Part shown: piece after piece, positions 1 to 8,489 of the stretch
How the letters are laid out: every line of letters begins with the position of its first letter
Numbering within the stretch: position 1 is the first letter of the stretch
DNA from: Planctomycetota bacterium
Lineage (GTDB): Bacteria > Planctomycetota > Phycisphaerae > Phycisphaerales > UBA1924
Direction: 5' to 3'
DNA length: 49,273 nucleotides
Assembly: GCA_030950285.1 (NCBI GenBank)
Contig: JAUZRR010000052.1
Coordinates: 1-49,273, forward strand
Notes under the pieces: model-generated
Databases searched by the model: none
What the model saw: only the letters and a program-made list of their open reading frames with translations
What the model was told of the DNA's origin: nothing
Translations under genes and position numbers: made by a program

Positions 1-309
1 GCGGCGATGCCGTCGCCCCTCCGGGGCTCTCAAATGCAAGAACCCCCTTCACCCCGGGCTGCGCCCGGGGCAACGATCATGGCCCCCGCTGGGGGCCGGA
101 GGCAGCGACACAGAGGCACCATCCTTTGGTCGCGGGGTGCCGGGTGGGGGTGCCCACGGCTTTGCGTGGGCAGGGTCGATGCGGTGCGCATCATGGCCAC
201 CCAGAGCTGTGGCCATGCCACCCGCCTCAAAGCCGCCGCACCTCGGTGGCACGGTGGGGGTGGCACGGGGTCTTTCCTCTGCGTCTCTGCGCCTCCGCGT
301 GAGCATCCT
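1..309. other. Intergenic region packed with perfect palindromes
   Basis: I see no convincing gene here. The stretch holds five small perfect inverted repeats in a row. Arms lie at 15-19/23-27 (GCCCC/GGGGC), 52-58/64-70 (CCCCGGG/CCCGGGG), 81-87/91-97 (GGCCCCC/GGGGGCC), 151-158/165-172 (TGCCCACG/CGTGGGCA) and 192-200/209-217 (CATGGCCAC/GTGGCCATG). Loops are 3-8 nt. The last part (about 278-309) carries the motif TCTGCGTCTCTGCGCCTCCG, which resembles a repeat that, from memory, occurs in many bacterial genomes. The region is downstream of the minus-strand TPR gene, so some hairpins could end its transcript, but none has a clear T-tract. Confidence 0.6.
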
Positions 310-1398
310 TCAGGGCCCGGCCAGCCGTGCCGCCATCTTTGCCCCCGCCTCGACGCCCAGCGCTTCGGCCCGGCGGGCATAGCCCAGCGCGGCGTCAAGC
401 TCGCCGATCCGTTCGTGCCAGATCGCGGTTTCCAGCTGCAGCTCGCCGTCGTCGGGCCGGGCGGCGGCGGCGGCGGCGAACTCGCGAGCGGCTTTGTCGG
501 GCGTGCCCAGCAAGCCGTAGCTCTCGCCCATGACCCCGAGCACGTCGAGCCGCTGCCGCTGGTCGGCGGGGAGCCCCTCCAGCACCGCCAGCGCCCGGGC
601 GAGCTGATCTTCCCCCCCGATCCGGTTGCGAGCCCGGGCCTCGAGCAGCCGCCACACGACAGCCGACGGCTCGAGCTCGCGGGCCCGTCGGACCAGCCCC
701 AACGCGACATTCGGGTCGTTGCTCCGCAGCGAGAGCTGGGCGAGCGTCCCCCACGCGATCGCCAGCGAGTCGTCCAGCGTCGTCGCCAGCATCAGGTTCT
801 TGCGGGCCTCCTCGTGGCGGCCTTGCCCGATCTGCACCTGCGCGAGATAGAGCGGGAACCGCGCGTCGGTCGGGTCGGACGCCTGGGCGGCTGAGAAGTG
901 TTCCTCGGCCCGGTCCAGCCGCCGCAACTGGCTGGCGACCGTCCCGGCAATGAACTCGACCTCGGGCACGCGCGGCCCGATCGCCAGGGCGGCCTCGTAC
1001 TGCTGGTACGCCTCGGCGAGTTTCCGCTGGAGCACGCACGCCCCGGCCAGCGCCAGACGCAACTCCTGATCGTCCGGCTGCTCACCGACCGCCGCCCGCA
1101 ACACCGCCTCGGCCCGGTCGGCCTCGCCCTGCTGGACGAGCCGGTCGGCGGCGTCGAGGATGGCTTCGGTCGAGGCGGCCGAGCGGGTGGTGGGGGGCTG
1201 GGTGGGGGTCTTGGTGGGGGGCTGGGTGGCACGGCTCTCCGAGCCGTGGTCCCCGGTGGGCACGTGCTCCGAGCCGTGATCGCTCGCGGTCTCCGCAACC
1301 TGCCCCCGCCAGAGAAGCACCCCGCCCAGCGTCAGCACCGATCCCGCCGCGGCGATCGCGGCAAGAAGCAGCGGCAGGTTGGAGCGGGGGAGGGGCAT
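310..1398 (-). CDS. TPR-repeat protein, membrane-anchored or secreted
   Basis: A 362-residue protein. The N terminus has a hydrophobic stretch (about residues 8-28, LPLLLAAIAAAGSVLTLGGV) that is an anchor or uncleaved signal. A low-complexity Pro/Thr/Ser/His linker follows (about 35-72), and then consecutive tetratricopeptide repeats run to the C terminus, with typical helix-turn-helix patterns such as AEAYQQYEAALAIGPRVPEVE and DKAAREFAAAAAARPDDGELQ. TPRs are protein-interaction scaffolds; no enzymatic domain is visible, so the partner is unknown. The start at 1398 was chosen because the hydrophobic segment begins there; the frame is open further upstream, but that stretch lies in the intergenic region and antisense to valS. 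It is divergent from valS with about 156 bp between them. Part of the linker (DHGSE twice) is encoded by palindromic DNA. Confidence 0.8.
   Translation of the reverse strand: MPLPRSNLPLLLAAIAAAGSVLTLGGVLLWRGQVAETASDHGSEHVPTGDHGSESRATQPPTKTPTQPPTTRSAASTEAILDAADRLVQQGEADRAEAVLRAAVGEQPDDQELRLALAGACVLQRKLAEAYQQYEAALAIGPRVPEVEFIAGTVASQLRRLDRAEEHFSAAQASDPTDARFPLYLAQVQIGQGRHEEARKNLMLATTLDDSLAIAWGTLAQLSLRSNDPNVALGLVRRARELEPSAVVWRLLEARARNRIGGEDQLARALAVLEGLPADQRQRLDVLGVMGESYGLLGTPDKAAREFAAAAAARPDDGELQLETAIWHERIGELDAALGYARRAEALGVEAGAKMAARLAGP
1230..1278. repeat. Palindromic repeat inside a coding linker
   Basis: CACGGCTC at 1230-1237 and GAGCCGTG at 1241-1248 form a perfect 8-bp hairpin around TCC. A second GAGCCGTG follows at 1271-1278. 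These encode the two DHGSE stretches of the TPR protein linker. The style matches the GC-rich intergenic palindromes elsewhere in the window, which suggests a repeat element tolerated in an unstructured protein segment. Confidence 0.6.
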
Positions 1399-1554
1399 CG
1401 GTTGAAGGCAGCAGCACAGGACAGAAGACTCGTGGCACGAACGCGCGACAGGCGCGAACAGCTCGGGGCCGGGGCCGGTTCGCACCGATCGGCCCACGCA
1501 GCGTATCGCGCCGCTTACACTTGGGTTGTCCATCGTCCTGAGGAGTACCTTTCC

Positions 1555-4500
1555 ATGCCGACCGACGCCGGGCGAGCCCCCCCCCCAACGATGCCCCCAA
1601 AATACTTGCCCGCCGACCACGAGCCGGCGATCCGCGCCCGCTGGGAGGCCTCGCGGGCCTTCCACGCCGACCCCGAACGGGTGCTGGGGGGCGAGGCGCT
1701 GCCCTACACCATCGTCATCCCGCCGCCCAACGTCACCGCGGCGTTGCACCTGGGGCACGCGCTCAACAACACGCTCCAGGACGTGCTCATCCGCGCCCGG
1801 CGGATGATGGGGTTTGAGGCACTCTGGCTGCCGGGGACCGACCACGCGGGGATTGCGACCCAGACCGTCGTCGAGAAGCGGGTGATGGCCGAGGAAGGCA
1901 AGCGGCGGACCGACTTCTCCCGCGCCGAGTTTGTCGCCAAGGTCCAGGCGTTCAAGGACGACTACGAAGCCAAGATCACCGAACAACTCAAACGCATGGG
2001 CTGCTCGTGCGACTGGGAACGCCAGCGGTTCACGATGGACGAGCTGTGCGCGCGGGCCGTCCGCGAGGCGTTCTTCCGGCTGTTCAAGGACGGGCTCATC
2101 TATCGCGGCAAGCGGCTGGTCAACTGGGACCCGGTCACGCAGACCGCGCTGGCTGACGACGAGGTCGAGATGCGCGAGGTGGAGGGGAAGTTCTACTATC
2201 TGCGATACCCGCTCATCCACCCGCCGCAGAACCCAAGCGACCCCAAGGACGCGCAGGAAGTGACCTGGGGCGAGCTGGCGACGCGGGGCTATCCCGGTGC
2301 GCAGGACCACGACGGCGACGACAACGCATGGGTCACCGTCGCAACCACCCGCCCCGAGACCTACCTCGGCGACACCGGCGTCGCGCTCAACCCCGACGAC
2401 CCCCGCGCCAAGCCCCTCAAGGGGCTGATGGTCCAGCTCCCGATCGTCGGCCGCGTCATCCCCATCGTTGAAGACAGCTACGTCGTCATGGCCGACCCCG
2501 AGAGCTGCGACGCGAAAGCCAAGTACGCCACCGGGTTTCTCAAGGTCACCCCCGCGCACGATCAGAACGACTACCTCATCGGGATGCGGCACGAGCTGCC
2601 GACGATCAACGTCATGGCGCCGGACGCGAGCATCTCCGACCAGCACGGGTGGGACCGCGAGCACAACAACGAGGGCGGGCACGTCTTCCTCGGCAAGAGC
2701 CGGGAGGAGGCCCGCGAGCTGGTCGTCAAGGAGTTCCGCGCCCGCAACCTGCTCGAACAGGTCAAGCCGTACACCCACAGCGTGGGGCACAGCTACCGGA
2801 GCCACGCCGCGATCGAGCCGTACCTGAGCGACCAGTGGTACGTCGCGGTCACCAACGAGAAACTCCGCGGCGCAGCGCTGCACGCGATGGCACCCGACCA
2901 ACGGACGACCGACAGCTTCCTGCCCCGCCCGGTCCACGACGGCGACGGCGAGCTGCGGTTTCACCCCGAACGCTACGCGAAGACGTTTGAGCAGTGGCAC
3001 GAGGGGCTGCGGGACTGGTGCATCAGCCGGCAGCTGTGGTGGGGGCACCGGATTCCGGTGTGGTCGATGCTCAACAGCGAGTTCCTTGCGTCCGGGCATC
3101 TCGACACGCTGGAGCGCACGTACGCAGGCAAGTATGCGGTCTGCGGTACTGATGGCGAGTCGGATGCGGAGGTCGTGTACATCTGTGCCAAGCCGGACGA
3201 CGAACTCGAGGCGTTTCTCGAAGGAATCGGAGCGCAGCAAGACCCCGACGTCCTCGACACCTGGTTCTCCTCTGCGCTCTGGCCGATGTCCACGATGGGG
3301 TGGCCGGGCGTGCCCGACGCACCCGTTGCCTCCACACTTGCGCCCAACGACCCCGACTCCCTGCTCTCGATCTACGTCAAACGCTTCGGGACCTGGCAGA
3401 GCTTTATCGGCGATCCCGACGCCCGTTCCGGCGAGGTGGTCGAACGGCTGCTCTCGCTGCGCGACCACGAGCCGACCAAACCGATCGCGTACGAACTGTT
3501 CAGCGAGTCCGATCTCACCACGCCGCTGCGCGCAGTCGAGGACATCCGGGCGTGCGATGATCTCGTCTGTGCTGTCGGCGTCCGCACCCGCGGCACCATC
3601 TCGACGCAGAAGTTTGGCGACCTCGACACCGGGGCATGGCTCCGCTCCCACGGCTTTGTGGACAGCTCGACCACCCGCCTGCTCGAAGCGTTCAACCCGA
3701 CCAGTGTTCTCACCACCGCCCGCGAGATCATCACGCTGTGGGTCTCGCGGATGGTCATGTTCAATCGGTACTTTCTCGGCAAGTCGCAGGGTGCCGAGGG
3801 GCAGGCCCGCACCGACGGGCGGCTGCCGTTCAAGGATGTCTTTATCCACGCGATGATCCAGGACGGGTCCGGGCAGAAGATGTCCAAAAGTCTGGGCAAC
3901 GGGGTGGACCCGATCGACATCATCGAGTCGCACGGCTCGGACGCGATGCGGTTCACACTCGTCAAGATGACGACGCAGACCCAGGACGTGCGCATGCCGG
4001 TGGACCTGGTCTGCCCGCACTGTGAGAAGACGTTCGAGCCCAAGAGCGTCAAGAGCGCCGCCGGGCACGCGGTCGCGATGCCCGAGCAGAAGTGCCCGGG
4101 GTGCAAGAAGCCGATGGTCACGGCGTTTGGTGTGTTTCAGGGGATCAAGCCGACTGCTGAGAAGCCGCTGGCGCGGAACACGTCGAGCAAGTTTGACGAG
4201 GCGCGAAACTTCTGCAACAAGCTGTGGAACGCGTCGCGGTTCGCGTTGCGGTTTCTCGAGGGGGACGCGGCCCCCCTGCCGCTGGACAAGACCCCGGGCG
4301 AGATGGTGCAGTTGCCCGACCGGTGGATCCTGTCGAGGCTCGCCGAGACGATCGCCGAGTGCGAGAAGGCGCTCTCGAGCTACCAGTTCAGCGTGTACGC
4401 GACGAGCCTGTACGACTTTCTCTGGCGGGACTTCTGCGACTGGTATCTCGAAGCGATCAAGCCGACGATCGAGAGTCATCCGTTGCAACGGTCGGTGCTC

Positions 4501-5151
4501 GCGCACGTGCTCGACGCGACGATTCGTTTGCTGCACCCGATCGCGCCGTTTGTGACCGAAGCGATCTGGGAGCACCTGCGCGATGTCAAAAAGGTTGCGA
4601 TCGAGGGGATCGACTTGGCACCGCCGCGGGAGGGCGGGCTGCTGGCAACCGCGGGCTGGCCTCGCGTGGATGACTCGTGGAAGAACGCCGACGCCGAGGC
4701 GATGTTTGCCCGTGTGCAGGGGCTGGTTTCGGCGATTCGTGAGGTCCGCGCCCAGCACCAGGTGCCTCCCAAGCGGCGGATCACGCTGCACGCGCCGGAA
4801 GAGGTCATGCAACTGATCGCGCTGACCGAGCCGATCGTTTCGACGCTGGCGGGGCTCGAAGGGTGTACCCATGACGAGCCGGAGGGGCCGTCGGTGCCCG
4901 CGCGGTTTGAAGGGCACGACCTGCGGCTGAGCAACCTTGTGGACGCGGTGGACGCGGGTGCCGAACGCGAGCGGCTTGCCAAAACGATCGCGGCCAACGA
5001 GAAGCAGGCCAAGGCGATTGAGGGTCGGCTGAGCAATCCCGGGTACGCCGAGAAGGCTCCTGCGCACCTGGTCGAGCAGAGCCGCAAGCAGCTTGCGGAC
5101 TTGTGCGAAGAGATCGCCAGCCTGCGTGCGCAGTTGGAGCAACTCGCGTGA
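1555..5151 (+). CDS. valS: Valine--tRNA ligase, enlarged
   Basis: Class I aminoacyl-tRNA synthetase that charges tRNA-Val with valine in the cytoplasm and edits mischarged threonine. The class I signature HLGH is at residues 65-68 and KMSKS at about 775-779. The editing domain lies between them, the anticodon-binding domain follows (from about 870), and the C-terminal tRNA-binding coiled coil ends the protein (about 1140-1198). At 1198 residues it is well above the usual 880-950. Two insertions explain much of this: about 125 residues between the DTWFSS...GWP block (about 585) and FNPTSVL (713), where most ValRS continue directly, and a Cys4 zinc-ribbon-like segment (CPHC at 820-823, CPGC at 847-850) just after KMSKS. 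The ATG at 1555 has an AGGAG ribosome site at 1541-1545. The frame is open upstream, but only as antisense of the TPR gene. Confidence 0.96.
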   Translation: MPTDAGRAPPPTMPPKYLPADHEPAIRARWEASRAFHADPERVLGGEALPYTIVIPPPNVTAALHLGHALNNTLQDVLIRARRMMGFEALWLPGTDHAGIATQTVVEKRVMAEEGKRRTDFSRAEFVAKVQAFKDDYEAKITEQLKRMGCSCDWERQRFTMDELCARAVREAFFRLFKDGLIYRGKRLVNWDPVTQTALADDEVEMREVEGKFYYLRYPLIHPPQNPSDPKDAQEVTWGELATRGYPGAQDHDGDDNAWVTVATTRPETYLGDTGVALNPDDPRAKPLKGLMVQLPIVGRVIPIVEDSYVVMADPESCDAKAKYATGFLKVTPAHDQNDYLIGMRHELPTINVMAPDASISDQHGWDREHNNEGGHVFLGKSREEARELVVKEFRARNLLEQVKPYTHSVGHSYRSHAAIEPYLSDQWYVAVTNEKLRGAALHAMAPDQRTTDSFLPRPVHDGDGELRFHPERYAKTFEQWHEGLRDWCISRQLWWGHRIPVWSMLNSEFLASGHLDTLERTYAGKYAVCGTDGESDAEVVYICAKPDDELEAFLEGIGAQQDPDVLDTWFSSALWPMSTMGWPGVPDAPVASTLAPNDPDSLLSIYVKRFGTWQSFIGDPDARSGEVVERLLSLRDHEPTKPIAYELFSESDLTTPLRAVEDIRACDDLVCAVGVRTRGTISTQKFGDLDTGAWLRSHGFVDSSTTRLLEAFNPTSVLTTAREIITLWVSRMVMFNRYFLGKSQGAEGQARTDGRLPFKDVFIHAMIQDGSGQKMSKSLGNGVDPIDIIESHGSDAMRFTLVKMTTQTQDVRMPVDLVCPHCEKTFEPKSVKSAAGHAVAMPEQKCPGCKKPMVTAFGVFQGIKPTAEKPLARNTSSKFDEARNFCNKLWNASRFALRFLEGDAAPLPLDKTPGEMVQLPDRWILSRLAETIAECEKALSSYQFSVYATSLYDFLWRDFCDWYLEAIKPTIESHPLQRSVLAHVLDATIRLLHPIAPFVTEAIWEHLRDVKKVAIEGIDLAPPREGGLLATAGWPRVDDSWKNADAEAMFARVQGLVSAIREVRAQHQVPPKRRITLHAPEEVMQLIALTEPIVSTLAGLEGCTHDEPEGPSVPARFEGHDLRLSNLVDAVDAGAERERLAKTIAANEKQAKAIEGRLSNPGYAEKAPAHLVEQSRKQLADLCEEIASLRAQLEQLA

Positions 5152-5177
5152 GGTGTTGCGTCCGCGCGGGTGTGTTG

Positions 5178-6200
5178 ATGGCAGTTGTCTGGTGCTCGGC
5201 ACTGGTGATGCTGTCGTGCGTTGGCACCACTGCGGTTGGTGACGGCGGCGGCCGCGCCGGGGTGTTGCCCGAGCGCCCGCCCGTGTTTGTCGAGTCGTCT
5301 GTCTGGACGTTTCAGGGCGCGAGCGGGATGGCGTATACCACCGGGCACTACCGGCTGTTGACGACGGTGGATCGCCCGTTGCTGCGCGATCGGTTGCCTG
5401 GGTTTGCCGAGGCGTCGCTGGCGCGGTTTGTCGAGGCGTTCCCCGAGATGCCCCGCCCGGCGAGCGGGCTCGAAGTCTTCGTGCTCTCGTCTCGGCCGGA
5501 GTGGGAACGGTACGTCGTCGAGGTCTACGGCGGCGAGGGGCTCGACCGCTACCGGGGGATCGAGCGCGGCGGGTTTACGCAGCGCGGGCGGGCGGTGCTG
5601 TGGGATATCGGCGTGCAGGACACCCTGGCGATCCTCGCGCACGAGGGGTGGCATCAGCACGCGCAGGTGACGCTGCGTGAGCCGTTGCCGTCGTGGCTCG
5701 ATGAGGGGCTGGGGGTGTGGGCGGAGGGCTTTCGGTGGGACGTGTTTCGCCCGGACGAGCCGGTGTTTTTGCCTTGGGCGAATGTCGAGCGGTTTGATCA
5801 GTTGCGGCGGGCCGCGTCGCGCGGGGGGCTCATGCCGCTGGATCAGTTGTTGACAGAGCGGCCGCAGGAACTGATGCGCGTGTCGTCGGAATCAACGCTG
5901 ACGTATTACGCGCAGTGCTGGGCGTTGGCGCAGTACATCATGGGCGATCCGGCGCGGCGGACGAGCCTGGGGCGGCTGCTCGAAGACGCGGCGGCGGGGC
6001 GGGTGATGATGCGTATCGAGCAGCGGTACGGCGAGCGAGCGGCGCGCTCGGCGGTGCTGCGGCGTTCGGGGCTCGAGGTCTGGAAGCTCTACTTTGGTGA
6101 AGACATCGACGCCGAGCGCGAAGCGTTTGCAGCGTATCTTCAGCAGGTCGTCGCGCCGGGATCGAAGAACCGGATCGTGCGGGGGGAGTCGCCGGTGTAG
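5178..6200 (+). CDS. Putative lipoprotein zinc metallopeptidase (DUF1570-like)
   Basis: A 340-residue protein with a short lipoprotein-type signal (MAVVWCSALVMLSC, lipobox Cys at 14), so probably anchored in an envelope membrane. The core has HEGWH at residues 155-159, a HEXXH zinc-binding site, followed by WLDEGLGVWAEG where E176 is the likely third ligand. This arrangement matches the gluzincin-like DUF1570 proteins that are frequent in planctomycetes. Their substrates are unknown to me. It follows valS by 26 bp on the same strand and may be cotranscribed. The GTG/ATG codons upstream would remove the signal from the N terminus, so I chose the ATG at 5178. Confidence 0.75.
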   Translation: MAVVWCSALVMLSCVGTTAVGDGGGRAGVLPERPPVFVESSVWTFQGASGMAYTTGHYRLLTTVDRPLLRDRLPGFAEASLARFVEAFPEMPRPASGLEVFVLSSRPEWERYVVEVYGGEGLDRYRGIERGGFTQRGRAVLWDIGVQDTLAILAHEGWHQHAQVTLREPLPSWLDEGLGVWAEGFRWDVFRPDEPVFLPWANVERFDQLRRAASRGGLMPLDQLLTERPQELMRVSSESTLTYYAQCWALAQYIMGDPARRTSLGRLLEDAAAGRVMMRIEQRYGERAARSAVLRRSGLEVWKLYFGEDIDAEREAFAAYLQQVVAPGSKNRIVRGESPV

Positions 6201-6239
6201 CGTGCTTTGCGATTTTTCTGTTCCCGTGCGGGCGGGGTT

Positions 6240-6311
6240 GTTGTCCCCTCGCTTGCGCGAGGGGCTCTATCAAGAGTTGTCCCCTCGTTTGCGCGAGGGG
6301 CTCTATCAAGA
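6240..6311. repeat. Two tandem 36-bp palindromic units
   Basis: Two head-to-tail copies (6240-6275 and 6276-6311) differ at one base, c/t within the stem. Each holds the inverted repeat CCCCTCG...CGAGGGG followed by CTCTATCAAGA. The units fill the gap between convergent genes (5178-6200 and 6318-7127), so they may act as a bidirectional transcription terminator. They also look like a mobile REP-type palindrome. Confidence 0.75.
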
Positions 6312-6317
6312 ACGGTG

Positions 6318-7127
6318 CTATGTGTTCGTCCACCAGGCCAGCGCCTTCGCGGCTGCTTCTGATGGTGCGGTCAGGCCGCGCGCGTCGAGCACGACGGGCC
6401 GGCGATACTTCGCAGCGTCGAGCGCGACGACATACGCCAGGTCGTTGAGCCGTCCGTCGCGGCCGCCGGGTGCGACACGTCCGATGTCCGAAGCGTCTGA
6501 CAGGCGTGCGACTGCGAGGCGTTCGCCCATCCGTGCGGCGGCCTTGGCGGGGTTGTCCCCCGCGAGCAGCAGCACGGCCGGGTCGAGCCCGACGCGGATG
6601 GAGCCCGCGACACCCGCGTCGGGCGGTGGCCAGGTGTGGTCGGCGATCTCGACACTGCGCGAGTCGGCGCGCGACGCGATCGCGCCGATCGCAGAGGCTG
6701 CGTCGTCACGATCACGGGGCAGCGACAAGCTCAGCACCCGCTCGCTCTGGTTGAGCCCCGCGAGGTCGGCGGTCAGGTCGATCGCTGAGAGGGCTGCATC
6801 GACCGCGCGTTCGGCGTGCTCGGCATCGGCAAAGTGCTCGGGGGGGATCCAGAGGTCGATTCCCATCAGCCCCAGTTCGAGCCGGCGGAGCAGGGCGGCC
6901 AGGTCACGGCGTGCCGAGCGGTCGAGTTCGCGCGGCCGAAACCCGGGGGTCGCGGCGTCGAGGGTGATCCACCGGAACCCGCCCGCGGCTGCCCACTCCA
7001 GATGCTGTCTGGGGTGTTCAATCGCGACGGTATTCCGCAGGGCAGCGAGTGCGAGGCTGAGGGGGGGGCGGTCGAGCATCGGGATATTGATAGGGCGCGG
7101 ATCGTCGGTGGGTGCGGGGAGCTTCAT
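6318..7127 (-). CDS. TIM-barrel sugar phosphate isomerase/epimerase-like protein
   Basis: A 269-residue protein whose pattern fits the xylose-isomerase-like TIM barrel: HLEWAAAGGFRWITLDAATPGFRPRELDRSARRDLAALLRRLELGLMGIDLWIPPEHF reads as barrel strand 1 through strand 2 (shown here only as the sense of positions 36-95). GIDLWIPPEHF is typical of planctomycete members, followed by a helix with a run of alanines and a DLTADLA segment. I see no clear metal-ligand Glu/His set, so the activity is uncertain; a degenerate or specialised member is possible. The ATG at 7127 gives the shortest gap to the divergent gene starting at 7138. An ATG at 7166 would overlap that gene. Confidence 0.55.
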   Translation of the reverse strand: MKLPAPTDDPRPINIPMLDRPPLSLALAALRNTVAIEHPRQHLEWAAAGGFRWITLDAATPGFRPRELDRSARRDLAALLRRLELGLMGIDLWIPPEHFADAEHAERAVDAALSAIDLTADLAGLNQSERVLSLSLPRDRDDAASAIGAIASRADSRSVEIADHTWPPPDAGVAGSIRVGLDPAVLLLAGDNPAKAAARMGERLAVARLSDASDIGRVAPGGRDGRLNDLAYVVALDAAKYRRPVVLDARGLTAPSEAAAKALAWWTNT

Positions 7128-7137
7128 AGGATGGTGG

Positions 7138-7725
7138 ATGAACAGGGCTGTTCGTATCGCTTCCACTGTGCTCGTTGTCTGTGCCGGGATCGCGTTCGGC
7201 GTGGTCGCGATGACCGGCGTCGTTGCGGCGGTGGTCTTCCCGACGACCCGCGACCTTGACCCGACGCTGCCGGATTATGCCGCGTATTCCGGGCCGCACT
7301 GGTCACTGGCGGCGGGGATTCTCGCCGAGCGTGTGTTCCAGGTCGGGTTCCTGGTGATCGGCGTCGCGTTGGCGGGGGCGTTGATTTCGGTGGTGTTGCT
7401 GGCGATTGGCCGTCGTGGTGGGGGAGGGTTTCCTGCGGTCCGCGTCGGGCTGACGCTGCTGACCCTCGGGATATTTTTCGCCCACGTCGGATGGTTGCAG
7501 CCGCGCATGGACGACGCGGCGGGTGCCTATCGCGCCGCGGCTCTCGTGGGTGACAACGACGCCGCGGGTGAAGCCAAGGCTCGGTTTGATTCGATGCACC
7601 CGACCGCGTCGAGGCTGATCGGCGCGACCACGTTTGCGGCGTTTGCGCTCTTTGTCGTCTCGGCGTGGGCGGCTTCGGGGGGGAGTTCGCATTCGCGTCC
7701 GGGCGAGAGAACGGGTGAGAGCTGA
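7138..7725 (+). CDS. Multi-pass membrane protein, DUF4149-like
   Basis: A 195-residue protein with about four membrane segments: residues 5-30 (VRIASTVLVVCAGIAFGVVA), about 60-90, about 103-125 and about 165-185. A polar loop before the last segment holds KARFDSMHPTASRL, similar in layout to the RF...H motif of DUF4149 proteins. No function is known to me. It starts 10 bp from the divergent TIM-barrel gene. Its stop codon overlaps the nth start (TGATG at 7723-7727), so the two are translationally coupled. The ATG at 7138 was chosen because the hydrophobic N terminus begins there; the frame is open upstream but only antisense to the neighbour. Confidence 0.6.
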   Translation: MNRAVRIASTVLVVCAGIAFGVVAMTGVVAAVVFPTTRDLDPTLPDYAAYSGPHWSLAAGILAERVFQVGFLVIGVALAGALISVVLLAIGRRGGGGFPAVRVGLTLLTLGIFFAHVGWLQPRMDDAAGAYRAAALVGDNDAAGEAKARFDSMHPTASRLIGATTFAAFALFVVSAWAASGGSSHSRPGERTGES

Positions 7726-8453
7726 TGGCAAAGCGGCCAGAGGCAGGGGAGCCGAAGACGTCGAGGCCACGCGACGGCGACTTGCCGTTTGCGTTGCCTC
7801 GGGTTGCTCCAGCCCGCAAGCGCCGGGCGACGCAGGTGCTCCGGGCTCTTGACGAGCACTACGGCGACGCGGTGTGCGAGCTTGACTTTGCGTCGCCGCA
7901 CGAGCTGCTGGTCGCGACGATTCTCTCGGCACAAGCGACGGATGTCGGGGTCAACAAAGCGACGCCCGGCCTGTTTGCACGGTTCCCGACGCCGGCTGAT
8001 TACGCCGCGTCGTCTCCTGAGGAGATCGAGCCGTACATTCGCACCATCGGCCTCTACCGCAACAAGGCGCGGGCGATTTACGAGTCCATGCGTGCGGTGG
8101 TGGAGGAGTTTGGCGGCGAGGTGCCTCGGACAATGGAGGAACTGCTCACCCTCCGGGGCGTGGCTCGCAAAACGGCAAACGTGGTCCTCAGCACCGCGTT
8201 CGGCATCCACATGGGGGTCGTCGTGGACACGCACGTTGCGCGGCTTGCGGTGCGGCTGTGCCTGGTTGATGAGGGCGTGACGGTTGCCCAGATCGAGCGG
8301 CAACTGATGGCGATGTTCCCGCGGGATCGCTGGGGGGACCTGAGCCACATGTTGATCTGGCACGGGCGGCGTGCGTGCAAAGCTCGCGGCGGGGCGTGCG
8401 GTGACCATCCGATATGCAAGCGGTTCGGGAAGTGCTGCGAGCTGCGCGGGTAG
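7725..8453 (+). CDS. nth: Endonuclease III (DNA glycosylase/AP lyase)
   Basis: Removes oxidised pyrimidines from DNA and cuts the resulting abasic site (base excision repair). The 242-residue protein has the helix-hairpin-helix motif LRGVARKTANVVL with catalytic Lys149, and the catalytic Asp168 in VDTHVARLAVRL. A C-terminal 4Fe-4S region follows with Cys at 218, 225, 231 and 237 or 238. The spacing is C-x6-C-x5-C-x5-C, whereas Escherichia coli Nth has C-x6-C-x2-C-x5-C, so the cluster loop is altered. The N-terminal 25 residues are an extra basic tail. The start overlaps the stop of the upstream membrane protein gene. Confidence 0.95.
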   Translation: MAKRPEAGEPKTSRPRDGDLPFALPRVAPARKRRATQVLRALDEHYGDAVCELDFASPHELLVATILSAQATDVGVNKATPGLFARFPTPADYAASSPEEIEPYIRTIGLYRNKARAIYESMRAVVEEFGGEVPRTMEELLTLRGVARKTANVVLSTAFGIHMGVVVDTHVARLAVRLCLVDEGVTVAQIERQLMAMFPRDRWGDLSHMLIWHGRRACKARGGACGDHPICKRFGKCCELRG

Positions 8454-8489
8454 GGCGGACGCCGGTCGCGGGGGGAAGCGTTGCGGAGG

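Noticed and set aside
898..1554. N-terminal extension of valS in the same frame
   Set aside because: It overlaps the TPR gene antisense, while ATG 1555 has a good AGGAG site and fits the family N terminus.
1399..5202. Very long minus-strand open frame that extends the TPR gene antisense across valS
   Set aside because: It is an effect of high GC and codon bias of valS. The protein has no domain there, and the TPR protein has a proper hydrophobic N terminus at 1398.
6094..7137. N-terminal extension of the membrane protein at 7138
   Set aside because: It lies antisense to the TIM-barrel gene and across the tandem 36-bp repeats; it is Ser/Arg-rich without pattern.
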